DNA of 64,000 bases, taken from the NCBI GenBank assembly GCA_947000775.1, contig CAMQGK010000567.1, positions 3,409,501 to 3,473,500 of the forward strand. The letters are read 5' to 3'. Below the pieces are notes generated by a model. That model saw only the letters and a list, made by a program, of their open reading frames with translations. It ran no database searches and had not been told where the DNA came from. Positions within the stretch are counted from its first letter, which is position 1. Each line of letters begins with the position of its first letter. This document shows positions 37,201 to 47,578 of the stretch, piece by piece. Source of the stretch: Pterois miles (taxonomy: Eukaryota; Chordata; Actinopteri; Perciformes; Scorpaenidae). The position numbers were made by a program, and so were the translations under genes.

Positions 37201-40200
37201 AGTGGCTCGCAGCTAATGGTGCTAACAGCACCAACAACCCTGACAAGTGCATACAGAGATAACAGTGTTTACCTGTGGGGGAACCAGAGAGTGGGTGTTA
37301 CACTTCCACAACAACGGCATCGCCATCGGTCGGGATGGCGTTGTCACCTGTAACCGCCTTATGAACACAGTGCAGAACGGAGGCGGTAAGCTAGTCCGTG
37401 GGACACACTCACATTAGAGATGCACCAATCTGACTTTTTCAGTCCTAATACTGAGAGCGATACCTGGGCTTTGGGTATCGGCTGATACTGAGTACCGATC
37501 TGATACCAGTGTTTAATTAATATGCCTCACTGCGTGGAAGGGACTGGGATCACTCATTTATGTGTAAGGCAACATCAGACTTAGCTTAAACATCACTTTC
37601 AAAATGTGACCAGTATATACACAGATACAAATTCTGTTAATTGTTATTAAAATAATAAATCATCTACTAGCTTGGTAAAAATAATAATAAGGAATTGCAA
37701 TTCAGGAGTAAATAGGAATTAAAATCCCAGTCTATAATGTATAAAGTTTACAAACATCAAACTGAATTGAATAGATCAGCCTCATTATTGCCAATAATCA
37801 CACTATTTGAACCAGTATTGGCCTGATATCCAATCCGGTATCAGGTATCCGTGCATCCGTAGCTCACATGCACTAAAAAGCACACATGGCTGGCCCGGCT
37901 ATGTAAACAAAGCACAAGAAGCTTGGATTACAACACACCGAGGGAGAGTGACTTCATTCTCTGCTCAGGTGGACATTACTCCTCTATATCTTTACATAGA
38001 CATTAGTCGTTTGCTGCTTTATGAATGCTCTGGATATCAACTTTAGCATCTTTTAGTTAGAGGTAATGCTATCCCTTTGCATTCACTTTGCCCTGCTGTT
38101 GTGTGGAAAGCTGGAGCGTGATATTAGATTGTGGTTACTCAAACTATGATTGAAAGGACAACTATTGACTAATTTCTTTATTTAACCAATGTTTGGCTGC
38201 ATTGTAAACAGATACATCAGTTGCTGCTCACTATTGTACTCCTATTGGAGTGTTTGCAGCCCTTAGAAGTCTGGGTCCTGTTGTGTTAACACCTGATGTC
38301 ACCATCAGTAAATGCAGTGTTGTAGTAAAGACCACCTAAACAGAGACCATGTCATGACCAAGACTTTGAGGGACTTGCTTTTTGTGAGCAATCACAGTAA
38401 AGATGTTAGAAATAAATCGGACAATGCACAGACAATTCAGTGAAATCCCTATAATTTTGGTCTCTAAATAAAATCCCGTGTCCTCTTTTCTGAGACTGAG
38501 ATAAGACTCTGAGACGAGACTGAGACAAAGCTGAATAAAAATGCGGTTGATTCCAAGGCGAGGCCGAGACCTTCAAAAGGTTGGACCTTGAGTACTAGAA
38601 CACTGAGTAACCATGCATGCCGCCAAATCAAACAGGACCTAAATCTCAATGATTCTAACTTTAAGGTCACAGGAAATGTTTGCCAAGTAATACGTAGAGC
38701 CCATCTGGTGTACCAACCTGATGTTCCAGGTCTCGACAGCGCTGACTCAGGTCCAACTTCTCATCTGCTTCCTCGCTTAGAAAATAATACCTCCTGGACT
38801 GTAAACACAGAACCATCAGAACATGGAGACAGAGGAAATGTCATACTAGTCCGAATTAGAGGGAGTAAACTTTAATGAAAGGGTGAGGCAAAACACAAAA
38901 GGAGGATGTAACAGATCCACTGAGTGAAAAAAAAAAAAAGTGTGTCGGGGGTAGAAAGTGTTGTGTGTTTCACCTGGTAGTCGAAGTCCCCATAGGTCTC
39001 TGGGCTTCCTGGTTCCGATGAAGGCTCCTTTGATAAGAGCTAAAACAAAGTGGCCACAAAAAAGTGAACTGAAAAGCTCAAAAGCAGTTTTATTTGGGTT
39101 TTCTGAATATCTTTGTTTAGTAAAACCTGAAACAGGTGTTTTTTTTCTCCCCATGTTCAACATCTACCACCCTATGGGTGCCAATAAAACACTAAACATA
39201 TTCTTAAAATATCTGAGTAGCAGTTGCTGGCACTCTGTTCAGTCTTACACTTATCCGGATTTCTTTGGTTGTGAATTAACCATGACTAAGAGCTGGGATT
39301 AATGCAAAGTAGAGACAACCAAGGAGGATAAGCGAGAGGCTCACTCACCTCCTGAATGGCTGTCATCACAACATGCTGGACAGATTCCTCGAGTGTCATT
39401 ATCTGCTGGATTTGCTCTGTTTAGAAAAAGACAACAAAGAGCCGTGAAGGTGCAGCCAAATGCAGATTAACACAAATCCTACAAACCAAAACAGCAACTG
39501 CATCTATCAGTATTTTCAGAGAACCAGCGCTAATCAAGCTGATGTTTGTATAACAAATTATCTGTTTTTCTTCTGAATTGTAATTTGAAAAATTTAGGGC
39601 TGTCAAAGTTAACATGATATTGACGCATTAAAACAAATTTGTTTTAACGCCACTTACCGTATTTCTTTAACACAACTTGTGATTTTTAGGGTGTAGGGGG
39701 TTAGAAAAGGAATCCATTGATACGAAACATGCAACGCATGGCCATTTTCAAAGGAGTCCCTTGACCTCTGACCTCAAGATATGTGAATGAAAATGGGTTC
39801 GGTGGGTACCCACAAGTCTCCCCTTCACAGACACGCCCACTTTATGATAATCACATGCAGTTTTGATAAGTCACAGGCAAGTCAGCTCACTGACATTCTG
39901 ACAGCTGTTGTTGCCTGTTGAGCTTCAGTTTGCCATGTTATGATCTGAGCATATTTTTTATGCTAAATGCAGTACTTGTGAGGGGTTTTTGGACAATATT
40001 TGTCATTGCTTTCTGTTGTTAATTGATTTACAATAATAAATATACACATGCATTTGCATAAAGTAGCATATTGACTCCCATATTGATAAGAGTATTAAAA
40101 ACTAGACAAATCCCCTTTAAGGTACATTCTGAACAGATAAAAAATGTGTGATTAATTTATTATTAATCATGATTAACTATGGATAAACATATCAATGGAT

Positions 40201-43200
40201 TGACAGCCCTGACAAGGGGGGAAGCATGTGGTCAGTTTATCATCTTGTGATGATCAGGCCGTGATATAAAGCAAGAAGCATGTGATTTGACTTTGAGTTA
40301 ATCCTGTGTGTTATTTTCACAGATGGCTGCATCTACTTTTGTTCTTCTTTTTGCCTCTTTTACAGCACACACTTTACCTTGTTTCTTCTCACAACTGACA
40401 GCACAGCCCAATACGAGCTGTACCAGCTTGCCCAGTTCAGTGACATCCCCCATCTCTCCGATAAGGTTCACGTCTGGCAAGTGCTCATCTGATACCTGAT
40501 GACCGAGCACCTGTTCACGGAGAGTAAGGTGAGACATTAGGATCGAGGCTTGAGTGGAGCATGACCAACAGTTTACTCAAAGTTTAACAATAACACAATC
40601 TTCTTACATCATGGTAATATTCCAGCATGCTCTTAAGAATCTTTTTCAAGTTGCTGACCTGAAAGGACAAAACAAATCAGAGTTACAATCTTGATCCTCA
40701 TTTTAATAAAGGAACAGAAAGTAAAAGAAAATTCTGAGATATCTTCGTCATTCTAGGTTGCTGTAGGGTATCCTGTCATATCCTGCCGTTTCACAAATTA
40801 CCTTGAGGCGCCAGTTGGCCCCGCTCTCCTCCTTGATCCTGCCCAGCCATGTCTCATTAAACCAAGAGGGGTCTCTGATAATGAGAGCACAAGAGAACTC
40901 CAGTGACGACACATCACTGGACATCAGTGCAAGTAGCGAAACTCTCAAGAACTGTTAAGATTAGGCATTGATCTTGAATAGTTAATGGGATAATTTAGGT
41001 GTTTTGAAGAGGGGTTATAAGAGGTACTGACCCACAGTCAGTGTATTACCTACAGTAGATGACAGTCAGTGCACCCCCAGTTTGAAGAAACAGACATGAG
41101 TTACCGTATGGAACCAAAGTAATGTACTGCTGTGGACGGGGGGCAGCTACAAAATGTATGCTAGCCACCTAAAAGAAAGACCCACCTTAAAAAAAAAAAA
41201 AAAAAAAAAACCCTGTCAATATCAGTTTAAGTGTAATCTATATTTATAATATTTTCACCAGTTTACCTTGCTACAGGTATACAGCCTACGTTTCCAGGGA
41301 ACTGAAGCAGTTGCCAAAGCAACCAGACTCCTCCCACTGAATAAAACAGTAAGTTTAACTTGCAGATCATTGGAATTGCTGGTTCACTATTGCCACAGAC
41401 GGTTTGTTTGTATTATTGTGCAACTTAGTTCAGTTAGTTCAGATTCATCAAAGTTACACAATAACAAACTAACTAACCGACTGAAGCAGTGATAAACCAG
41501 CAACCCTCGTGTTCTGTGATGTTAAAATTACTGTTTTTTTCTGGTGGAATCTGGTGGCGTTGGCAAGAGCATAGACGGGCACAACGACTTCAGTTCCCCG
41601 TTGGAAAAGGCTGTCGGCAAGGTAAAGCTGTGAAAAAAATATTCTAAATACAGTGTACACTTAAACTGATAGTGTTTTTTTTTTTTTTTTTTTTTTTAAA
41701 AAGGTGGGCCTTTCCTTTTGGTGGCTAAAATATGTTTTGCTGCTGCCCCCATCCACAGCAATACATTGCTTTGGTTCTGTGTGGTAACTGGGGGCGTGCC
41801 GACCACGATCTACTGTAGGTAATACACTGACTATAGATAAGTACCTCATATAATCCCACTTCAAAAATCCAAAGTATCCCTTTAAGGTTAGATCATCTGG
41901 TAGCGAGTCTCACAACAGTTTTTGCACATTTTCACAACTTGTTGATAACCATCTAGACATGACCATTGTCCTTGGGCATTTTATGTTAAGGTAACATTAA
42001 AATTAAAACGAAAATTTGCTTTGATTCAATAGTTATGTTGTCTATTTATCTGTGTGGATATGGACACAAATGTCCCACCACAACCTACAAAGGTCATCAG
42101 GTCTGGACTGATGTACCATATTAAAAAAAAAAAAATGTCGACCAGATGGTTTTCTTTCAGTGGTTTACATTTTACATAGATAATGGCCTTGTGCAATTCA
42201 AAGGGCAATTTAGTGCAAACCACACAGATAAGCAAATCTCAGTGAGAAGGCTGTGAATGAATTTCTAGTAGGCATTTCTCCTGAGTTCATGTTGTGCACT
42301 GAGATAATCAAAACAACTACAAATACTTCAACTACTTATACATGTAGGAGCCCTTACATTCTGTGCAGCACATGTGCAATGGCCACTCCACTTGTTAGGT
42401 CCTGCTTGCTGTTGCATGACGGCACCTGAAATGTCTGTAACTGAGAATGAAGACATTAAGAATTAATGGAGTAACCTCCCAATGAAGCTGGTTATACATT
42501 TGATGCACAACCGTATTTTATTCAACTTTTATCTAGGGATGCACCGAAACCGGATCAGATATCGGGCTGATATTGACTCAGATTGCTGGATTGGGTATCA
42601 ATGAGGTCGATCTATTCAATTCAATTCAATATTTACATACAATATGCTGTACTTTATATATTTGTGTTCCTGTTTCACTTTACTGTTTTTTTTTTTTTAC
42701 CAAGTTGTTAGTTAATTCAGTAAATGTATATCCATGTATTTATTTGTTAGGAAAGTAATGTTTAAGTCAAGTCTGATATTGCCTTACACATAAAAGCTTG
42801 ATCCCAGTCTCTTCCACACAGTGAGGAATGCATCTTATTAATCTAACACTAGTATTGGATCAGTACACCGTATAGGCTGAAACCCAAAGCCCAGGTATCT
42901 CTATCGGTATCTGAACTGAAAAATTTGAATCGTGCATCTCTACTTTTATCGAAATCTAAACTACACAGACACATACATTTTGATGAAAGTGTGAATGTGG
43001 GTTTAATCTGTTGATGTCTGTTAAAAAAAAACTCCACAGGCATAAACCTCTATGGGGCATAGTTGTAAATAAAATTAAATGCATACTTTTTTTTTTTTTT
43101 TTTAAACAAAGACCTCACTTTTAAATAGTAAGAGCTTTAATGCTAAAAAAATAATTAGTACCTGCAGTAAAATAACAAAAACATTATAATGGATGAATAT

Positions 43201-43856
43201 TACAGAACAATATTAAAAAAATGCAGGTAAATAATTTCCATCCATTTTGTTTAAACCTATCCACTATTTCTAACGTTAAATAACAAATGCTAGGCAGTTA
43301 TAGGAGATTACTGTCCTACTTAGTAAGCTGTTAATTGGTGGGTATCTTAATTTAGCTCGCTAGCTAGTCCTTGAGTTACACTTGCCTCCGAGTGCCAAAC
43401 AGGTGGGTTTTCCCCGGATTTGAGAAGTTACTAGTAATGTTGGATAACCTATCATTACTACTGAAGTCTCTCAGCTTACACTAAACTACTTTTTCTAGCA
43501 GTCCACTGTGCTGACACCGCAGTCAGTTTGGTACAGATAACAAGCTAAAAACAGACCACCAGGAGCAAACTTCCAATGTGTTTACCTAGCTAGCTAGTTA
43601 GCTTGGCAGGCTAGCAACTGTTAGCGTCCAAACACTACTTTTGTTGGTAACAACTGCTCATACATTAACCTATTTAGTCGACAAAGCAGCTGCTTATCGA
43701 TTAACCGAGACCCTCTCTTACAAAAGTAACGATATATTTCCTGGTACATTGGCAACACCTGGTGTCACCTGTTAGCAGGCGGTTAGCCTCGCTCGCTAAT
43801 ATCAAACTTACCCAGGTTAGCAGTGAATCGCACAGCTCTGCTTTATCCAGACTCAT
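23401..43856 (-). CDS. hook2: HOOK2, microtubule/dynein adaptor (complete coding region, 23 exons)
   Basis: Twenty-three exons on the minus strand join with consistent phases into 711 codons, giving 710 residues; human HOOK2 is, from memory, about 719. HOOK proteins link cargo and centrosomal structures to dynein-dynactin; HOOK2 is known at the centrosome and in primary cilium formation. Order of parts: N-terminal HOOK domain (residues 1 to about 165), long coiled coil (about 180-640), and a divergent C-terminal cargo-binding tail. The start MSLDKAELCDSLLTW matches the family's start. The end is SFLAQQRQSTNARRG, then LTRHHPR and TAA at 23401-23403. The tail after SFLAQQR is shorter and unlike the mammalian one as I remember it. 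Two splice oddities: a 6-nt exon (26346-26351) and a GC donor after exon 11. Exon coordinates are in the three part entries. Confidence 0.95.
24180..24380. repeat. Dispersed repeat fragment in hook2 intron 20
   Basis: Non-coding stretch with text typical of a common fish dispersed repeat (GTCCCCATTCAAGTCAATG, then GGCGGCCATTTTTGTGTG). Boundaries are not visible from this single copy. The rest of the intron (24381-25781) shows no exon and no clear repeat structure. Confidence 0.35.
25782..35719 (-). CDS. hook2: hook2 exons 9-20: central coiled coil
   Basis: Exons: 9, 35553-35719; 10, 35155-35295; 11, 32947-33148; 12, 32668-32778; 13, 31469-31556; 14, 28933-28999; 15, 28469-28606; 16, 27671-27758; 17, 26346-26351; 18, 26164-26198; 19, 25995-26077; 20, 25782-25885. 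Family blocks seen in order: KKLLLLQSQMEQLQEENYR; EREVSDLQQRNEELTCLAHE; RRQVRLLEERNTVYMQRTCE; EAMKAEKWQFEYKNLHDKYD; RLISERDTLRETNDELRCAQ; NLAAEIMPTELK; NQQQISELRSQIEELQK; SLLKKKLEEHL; LQKKREVIDDLEPK; MKQMEERYKRYVEKART. The heptad-rich text predicts a parallel dimeric coiled coil. Introns are long here and carry most of the mobile elements of the locus. Confidence 0.94.
26346..26351 (-). CDS. hook2: hook2 exon 17, a 6-nt microexon encoding Ala-Ile
   Basis: On the minus strand the sequence reads ccaaaatcag|GCCATC|gtaagtac, with strong acceptor and donor. Exon 16 ends in phase 0 (AAT GAG GAT) and exon 18 starts TCC TCC TTA, so the insert keeps frame and gives NEDAISSLLKKKLEEH. As I remember them, human HOOK2 carries AI at this place and HOOK1/HOOK3 do not. 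A ctctgc motif lies just upstream of the acceptor, the position where UGC elements activate neuronal microexons. Inclusion or skipping would be frame-neutral. The call rests on splice signals and remembered protein sequences. Confidence 0.78.
26735..27350 (+). mobile_element. hAT-like MITE copy, decayed (hook2 intron 16)
   Basis: Shares a long stretch with 39596-40211: GTCCCTTGACCTCTGACCTC, CCCACTTTATGATAATCACA, AATGCAGTACCAGTGAGGG and GTATTAAATACTTGAC. The ends are eroded compared with that copy. It is non-coding. Confidence 0.75.
27351..27670. other. AT-rich intron sequence
   Basis: Low-complexity TTTTATT-rich sequence ending in AAATAAAGTTTGACTGA, a typical 3' end of a fish LINE or SINE. 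No element could be delimited. Confidence 0.3.
28121..28228. repeat. (CA)n microsatellite pair
   Basis: Two CA runs (28121-28160 and about 28197-28228) separated by a short CA-rich spacer, in hook2 intron 15. The Cys-Val and Thr-His open frames here are products of the repeat. Confidence 0.95.
29237..30842 (+). mobile_element. Tc1/mariner transposon, apparently full length
   Basis: A 1606-bp element with matching ends: CAGTTGTGTTCAAAATAAT at 29237 and its reverse complement ending at 30842 (about 25 bp of inverted repeat). A TA target duplication lies on each side (29235-29236 and 30843-30844). A second, inner copy of the end motif lies on each side (TTCAAAAAAATAGCAGTG near 29417; CACTGCTATTTTTTTTGAAC near 30641). 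This makes an IR/DR arrangement like that of Sleeping Beauty-type elements. It carries an open transposase. It lies antisense to hook2. Confidence 0.95.
29559..30557 (+). CDS. Tc1-type transposase, intact DD34E
   Basis: Unbroken reading frame of 332 residues from MGRSRHCSEE; an in-frame upstream ATG at 29478 would add 27 residues that look unlike the family. Domains: N-terminal paired-like helix-turn-helix DNA binding (LIKMLINEGKTYKGVQKMM ... CSAKMISSAL), basic GRPR-like linker (RRGRKRK), second HTH (MISSRMIKDSLKLPVSTVTI), then the catalytic domain. Catalytic residues: Asp145 in WTDESK, Asp236 in QQDNDPKHTS, and Glu271 in NPIENLWG, with 34 residues between the last two. The glycine-rich loop (HGGASIMIWGCF) is present. 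The length is normal for Tc1 transposases. A run of twelve A's encodes the LKKKKD stretch. The lack of any stop or frameshift suggests recent activity, or loss too recent to show. Confidence 0.95.
   Translation: MGRSRHCSEEKRTLIKMLINEGKTYKGVQKMMGCSAKMISSALKWEAKPERRGRKRKTTIRMDRRIARMVKTQTMISSRMIKDSLKLPVSTVTIRRRLCEANLSARSPRKVPLLKKKKDVLKRIQFAKEHLGWPKEKWRNILWTDESKIVLFGSKGRRQFVRRPPNTEFKTQYTLKTVKHGGASIMIWGCFSYYGVGPIYRIPGIMDQFGYIKILEEVMLPYAEEEMPLKWVFQQDNDPKHTSKRAASWFQTNKIKVMEWPAQSPDLNPIENLWGDIKNAVSEAKPRNAEELWNIFKSSWAGIPVHRCQKLVDSMQHRCEAVLRNSGYTTKY
31880..32070. repeat. Dispersed repeat fragment (hook2 intron 12)
   Basis: Contains TTATGGCCAAAAAATGTGGT, ACAGTGACCTTTGACC and GGCGTTCCTGAGACATCG. These recur in a similar order at about 54930-55070, so this is a dispersed family with at least two copies here. 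Non-coding. A short (AAAT)n run follows at about 32111-32138. Confidence 0.65.
32941..32947 (-). other. Non-canonical GC donor of hook2 intron 11
   Basis: Exon 11 ends TAC AAG AGA CAG at 32947, and the intron begins gcaagc rather than gt. The next exon (acceptor cttgcag at 32779) continues in phase 0 with the family sequence, so the donor position is fixed by frame. The nearest GT downstream would add seven bases and break the frame. AG|GCAAG is the usual consensus for GC-AG introns. Confidence 0.8.
33878..34058 (+). repeat. Common teleost dispersed repeat, fragment
   Basis: Starts ATCCATCCATC and continues GGGGCTGGAGCCGATCCCAG and CTGGCATTGGGCGAAGGC, nearly identical to the copy at 61388-61714. 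Lies in hook2 intron 10. Function and class are not known to me. Confidence 0.7.
36868..38060. mobile_element. Fold-back element with a nested MITE (hook2 intron 8)
   Basis: The left arm AGTAATGTCTACCTGAGCAG near 36914 returns inverted as CTGCTCAGGTGGACATTACT near 37962, with further inverted similarity inside. The MITE at 37415-37861 lies between the arms and so was probably inserted later. Limits are approximate. Confidence 0.55.
37415..37861 (+). mobile_element. hAT-type MITE with 8-bp target duplication
   Basis: Ends are TAGAGATGCACCA and GTGCATCCGTA. The flanks ACTCACAT (37407-37414) and GCTCACAT (37862-37869) match at seven of eight bases, the size expected of hAT elements. The interior shares text with 42534-42942 in opposite orientation (for example GGGACTGGGATCA with TGATCCCAGTCTC). 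Confidence 0.8.
38718..43856 (-). CDS. hook2: hook2 exons 1-8: HOOK domain and linker
   Basis: Exons: 1, 43812-43856 (ends CTA ACC TGG|gtaagt); 2, 42358-42434; 3, 40802-40874; 4, 40608-40658; 5, 40378-40510; 6, 39349-39416; 7, 38974-39039; 8, 38718-38798. They read TFQVPSCNSKQDLTSGVAIA; IDPSWFNETWLGRIKEESG; NWRLKVSNLKKILKSMLEYY; VSDEHLPDVNLIGEMGDVTE; LVQLVLGCAVSCEKK; IMTLEESVQHVVMTAIQE; then SPETYGDFDYQSRRYYFLSE. The HOOK domain is a calponin-homology-like fold. The helix containing IMTLEESVQHVV corresponds to the part that binds the dynein light intermediate chain in HOOK3. All splice sites are GT-AG; the exon 8 donor (CAG|gttggt) is weak. Confidence 0.95.
39596..40211 (+). mobile_element. 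hAT-like MITE, near full length (hook2 intron 5)
   Basis: Bounded by AGGGCTGTCAAAG and TTGACAGCCCT, which are inverted repeats. It is the best-preserved copy of a family also seen at 26735-27350 and, broken up, at 53541-55605. An inverted fragment lies near 34335-34400. No target duplication is obvious. Non-coding. Confidence 0.8.
40982..41886. mobile_element. Fold-back MITE (hook2 intron 2)
   Basis: Arms of about 400 bp are inverted copies around a centre near 41440. For example, CAGTGTATTACCTACAGTAG near 41039 pairs with CTACTGTAGGTAATACACTG near 41811, and TATCAGTTTAAGTGTA near 41219 pairs with TACACTTAAACTGATA near 41655. Two homopolymer runs (A at about 41190, T at about 41675) lie at mirrored places. 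No coding capacity. Confidence 0.8.
42534..42942 (-). mobile_element. hAT-type MITE with a perfect 8-bp target duplication
   Basis: Ends TAGGGATGCACCGA and GTGCATCTCTA are flanked on both sides by CTTTTATC (42526-42533 and 42943-42950). The 8-bp duplication and end sequence fit non-autonomous hAT elements. It lies in hook2 intron 1, in opposite orientation to the copy at 37415-37861. Confidence 0.87.
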
Positions 43857-46800
43857 TGTGCTGTGCCCGGTGAAACCCACAGCAGCGTACAGGGAGGCGA
43901 TGGATTTGGCTCTCAAGACTTTTTTTTTCACCTCTGAACTTTGTTACCCACTTTCCACGTCAGTCATCGTCCAGCCACGGCCTCCTCCTCCTCCTCCTGC
44001 TGCTCCTGCTGCTGCTCCTTCCCCCTTCGCGTTTCAGCTCCAGTTAACCAAGCGAGCTTCCGTATTAAGAGCGTTCCCATGGAGACGGATTATGTTGCGG
44101 GTCAGCTTGTCTGGTCATGGTAAATTATAATAATGATGATAATAGTCTGCTGTCGTTTTAAGCTTTTTTAATCATGGTAGCTTAAATGCTGGTGACCTAA
44201 AAAATTCATGAATTTGATTTAATTTATTTACATGTCATTTAACCAGGGAAACTTCATTGAAATAAAATAAAATAAAATAAAATATAAATTAAATTAAATT
44301 AAATTAAATTAAAGATAGGCACCAATAACAATGAGTTACAGACAAACATTACACTGATGACACAAATAGCCTACGTTTCTCCCTCAAAATCAGAATTATA
44401 GGAAAATGCTGCTATCAGGAATAACGTTTCTAATACAATGATATACAGTATTTCACCCTAATATCCACCTAAATGGCACCTTTAAGTAACCCAGAGGAAT
44501 TTAAAACCATAAAAATATCCTAAGAAAAGTCTACAACAATATTTAACAAGACCAAGAGAAAATATAGCCTATCAAAACTAGTGGGAAACACCTGGACAAG
44601 GAAGAAATGTGTTTTGTGTTCTGATTAATAATCAGAAGCAGAAGCAGATTTTAAGTATACATACAGAATTTGACTCAGCAGCTCTCTCAATGTACTTATA
44701 GAAACATAAATAAAAAAGCATCAATGACCAACAATAGAATAAGAACAAAATTGTGAAATAAAATAAAATGCCTATACAAGTCAAGTGTTGTGGAAGTTGT
44801 AAACAATACAAATAGTGCAAAGACATCAAAACTGAATGGATATACATGGATTGCATGAATATGTACAGTATGTACATGTAAAGATGTCTATATACTGTAT
44901 ACATAGTGAGTAGGATTTATATCAACAGTGAAAGATGATGTGTAATTATTACAAAAATGTGTGCATTAAAGACTGTAATCATTTTAATCTATAACGACAT
45001 GACAGTGTATTGACAGTAATCGTGATTACAACAACAAAAATAAGCTACCAGTTAACTGATGACTCTAAATTTCCCGTAGGCGTGAATGTGAACGTGACTG
45101 GTTGTCTGTCTCTATGTGTCAACCCTCTGGAGTAGTAGTCTGGCGACTTGTACAGGGTGTATATTGCCTTCGCCCCCCCCCACGACCCTGAAAAGGATAA
45201 GCGGTTACAGATAATGGATGGATGGACTTTCCTTTCCTTGGTTTTAGTTGTGTGGATTGTCAGAACTGTAATAACAAAATTCAGATATAAACTTTGTTTT
45301 AAAAAAAATCTGCTACCCGCTCACCTTAGTAGAAAGAAAGAGCAGTAGTTCCCTGCTGCTAGTCAGGTTTTTATCTACTTAAGAAAGAAAATCCAGACAA
45401 TGAATGGTGGCCAGTATCTCTGTTGGAGGCCTCACTGTTTTCTTTTTGCTATATTCAAAGTTCCTTAAAGCACCACTGGATGGCTCTAGTTGACAAATAG
45501 CTATAGAAAACAGCTTATCGCACAACTGGCTGCCGGAAAGCTACACTGCCCAGGACAGGTGTAAAATCTGTCTAATAAGACATGTTCTCTGAATGTGATC
45601 TCAGCATGTGAGTTTTAAAACAGCAGGGACAATATAAACCAACACTTTTGTGCTATTGTCAGTTTTATCATTTTAATATGTGACACCTCCTGTGAATGTA
45701 CGTATGTATCCATAGTTTTGTCTTGCAATAAGGACCACCTGGCTGTCCTGAGTATTATCAAAAGGCTTCCAGACTGGAAATGTACTGACCAGATCACACT
45801 GGCTTGTGATTTACAGCATAGAAAATAACTCTAGCAGGTTTCTGTCAAAAGCCTCGCTCTCATATTACTAACATGATGTCACACACGTACTCCCTTTCCT
45901 TGGTAATCTGCACTGCTCCCTGTGCACACGTCTCCTTCCTGCGTTCGTTGTCGCTGTCACAAATCAAACTCCAGTAACCAATCAGAGCGAAACGGTGCCC
46001 ACATGCTTCCTGTTTATTTTGGCAATTAACCAATCAGTGTACTAAGTCCACTGTGCTTGTTGAACACCTGTCTGGAGATGAAATGTCTGCTGCAGTTCTG
46101 GTTTTCCATTGAAAACCAGTCTGGTCACAACATCGCCTTACATCTGGCTTCACCAGATTCGTCTGGTCGGAGTTCCTGTTTGTCTAGATGGTGTTGAAGC
46201 CAGAGGAATGCACGTTTACCCATTCCTCTCCACTATCTATTATAACTCATACCTCAATTATCTGTCAGTTGATTAACTTTGATAATGTATTGTTATAATT
46301 CCATGTAGTTTTTATCTATTTCTACATAGCTGTTAAGGCTCACAGCATGTCAGAGGAAGCTGTTTGTTTTTAATTGAGGTAAAATCACTATCTCCAGTTT
46401 CATAGGAGCAGTTGTTTGCTAACAAATGCAAATGTTTGCTTCAGGACGGGGGGGGGTCTCAAGTTGAGTAACTCAGGGCTGGTTTAAGACACCTGGGAGG
46501 AAGTGAGGTTCATGACTTGTGGGGGGCTCAGCGGGGAAGTTAGTCACTCACTGAGGGATAGGTCGGGGCTGACTAATGCTTGAGTGGCAGGAGGTGTGGT
46601 ATAGGGGCTCTGGCGAGGCAAAGCTCGAGCGGAGGCTGACTATTTTTGGCCGGCTCCTCTTCCTCCACGCTAATTCCTCTTTTCACCCGTTCTCTCTTTC
46701 CTTATTCCCCAGATGTGTTTCCTTCCTGAAAGTCAAAAGGCTTTACTTCTCCTCTTTTCCAACCCCACACTGACGCACTTACATCCCTCTGGGGGGGGAC

Positions 46801-47578
46801 TAGAAGGGTGGAGGTGGGAGGGCCAGCAGCAAAGATTGAGTAATTATTCCTTTTTTTGAAGCTTGCGGTTTTCTTGTTTGGAAAAAAACGAGGATAGTTC
46901 CCTTTTTTAAAATTCTTTGAGTGCAAAGAACAAACTAGCTACTGCGTTCTACCCCTACGAGGTCACATAGTTTTGTGAAATTCTTCTGAATAGTAGACAA
47001 AAATGTGTTTTACATATTTGCTTTAATCCACTCAAAATGTCTCTTGCTTATTTGTTATTTCACTTGGATGTTTGACCTTCACTCTGCATAATGGTGCATG
47101 TGCCGAGCTTGGCACTAGAACGTTCTCAAATTCATCCGCTGAAGGAGGAAAGTTTCAACTTTAATTCTCAGTTGAACATGTTTGTGTATGAGCTTGATTA
47201 TCTGACATCACAACGGCATTCCTCATTTCTAGGCATTCAATATTAAGATTTAGCACTAAAAAGCTCAGTTTGTCTGCTTCATTAGGCCTGTGTGGTTGTT
47301 TGATTAAATTTGATTGACAGCAACCACACAACCCACCAACTGTCATCACTTTCTCCTTCAAATGTTGAATCGGAGGAGCACTGACAAAAACAGAAATACA
47401 GAAAATCTCTCATGTGAAACTACTAAAACTGTTCAAACTTTGGCAGAAAATAGTGAGCTCATGTTGGATCACTTATAGTAAGACGCTGATTGAGAAAATT
47501 TGTTTTCAAGAAAAACATAGCAGCCACAAATTATTATTCCAAGCAGAGTATTTCATGTCTTAAAACTGGAGGGGTATC
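43857..47578. other. hook2 5' region and repeat-poor spacer
   Basis: 43857-44110 is the probable promoter/5' UTR, including a CTCCTCCTCCTCCTGCTGCT run. 44258-44312 holds (AAAAT)n/(AAATT)n simple repeats. A reverse-oriented fragment of the GGGGCTGGAGCC-type dispersed repeat lies at about 45060-45226. The rest (45230-47578) shows no exon or delimitable element. Confidence 0.45.
44073..44086. promoter_or_regulatory. X-box-like (RFX) motif in the hook2 promoter region
   Basis: GTTCCCATGGAGAC lies about 217 bp upstream of the hook2 start codon. It shares most positions with the RFX X-box (GTTGCCATGGCAAC). RFX factors drive many ciliary and centrosomal genes and HOOK2 has a ciliary role, so the site is plausible. 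The motif match alone is weak evidence. Confidence 0.35.
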
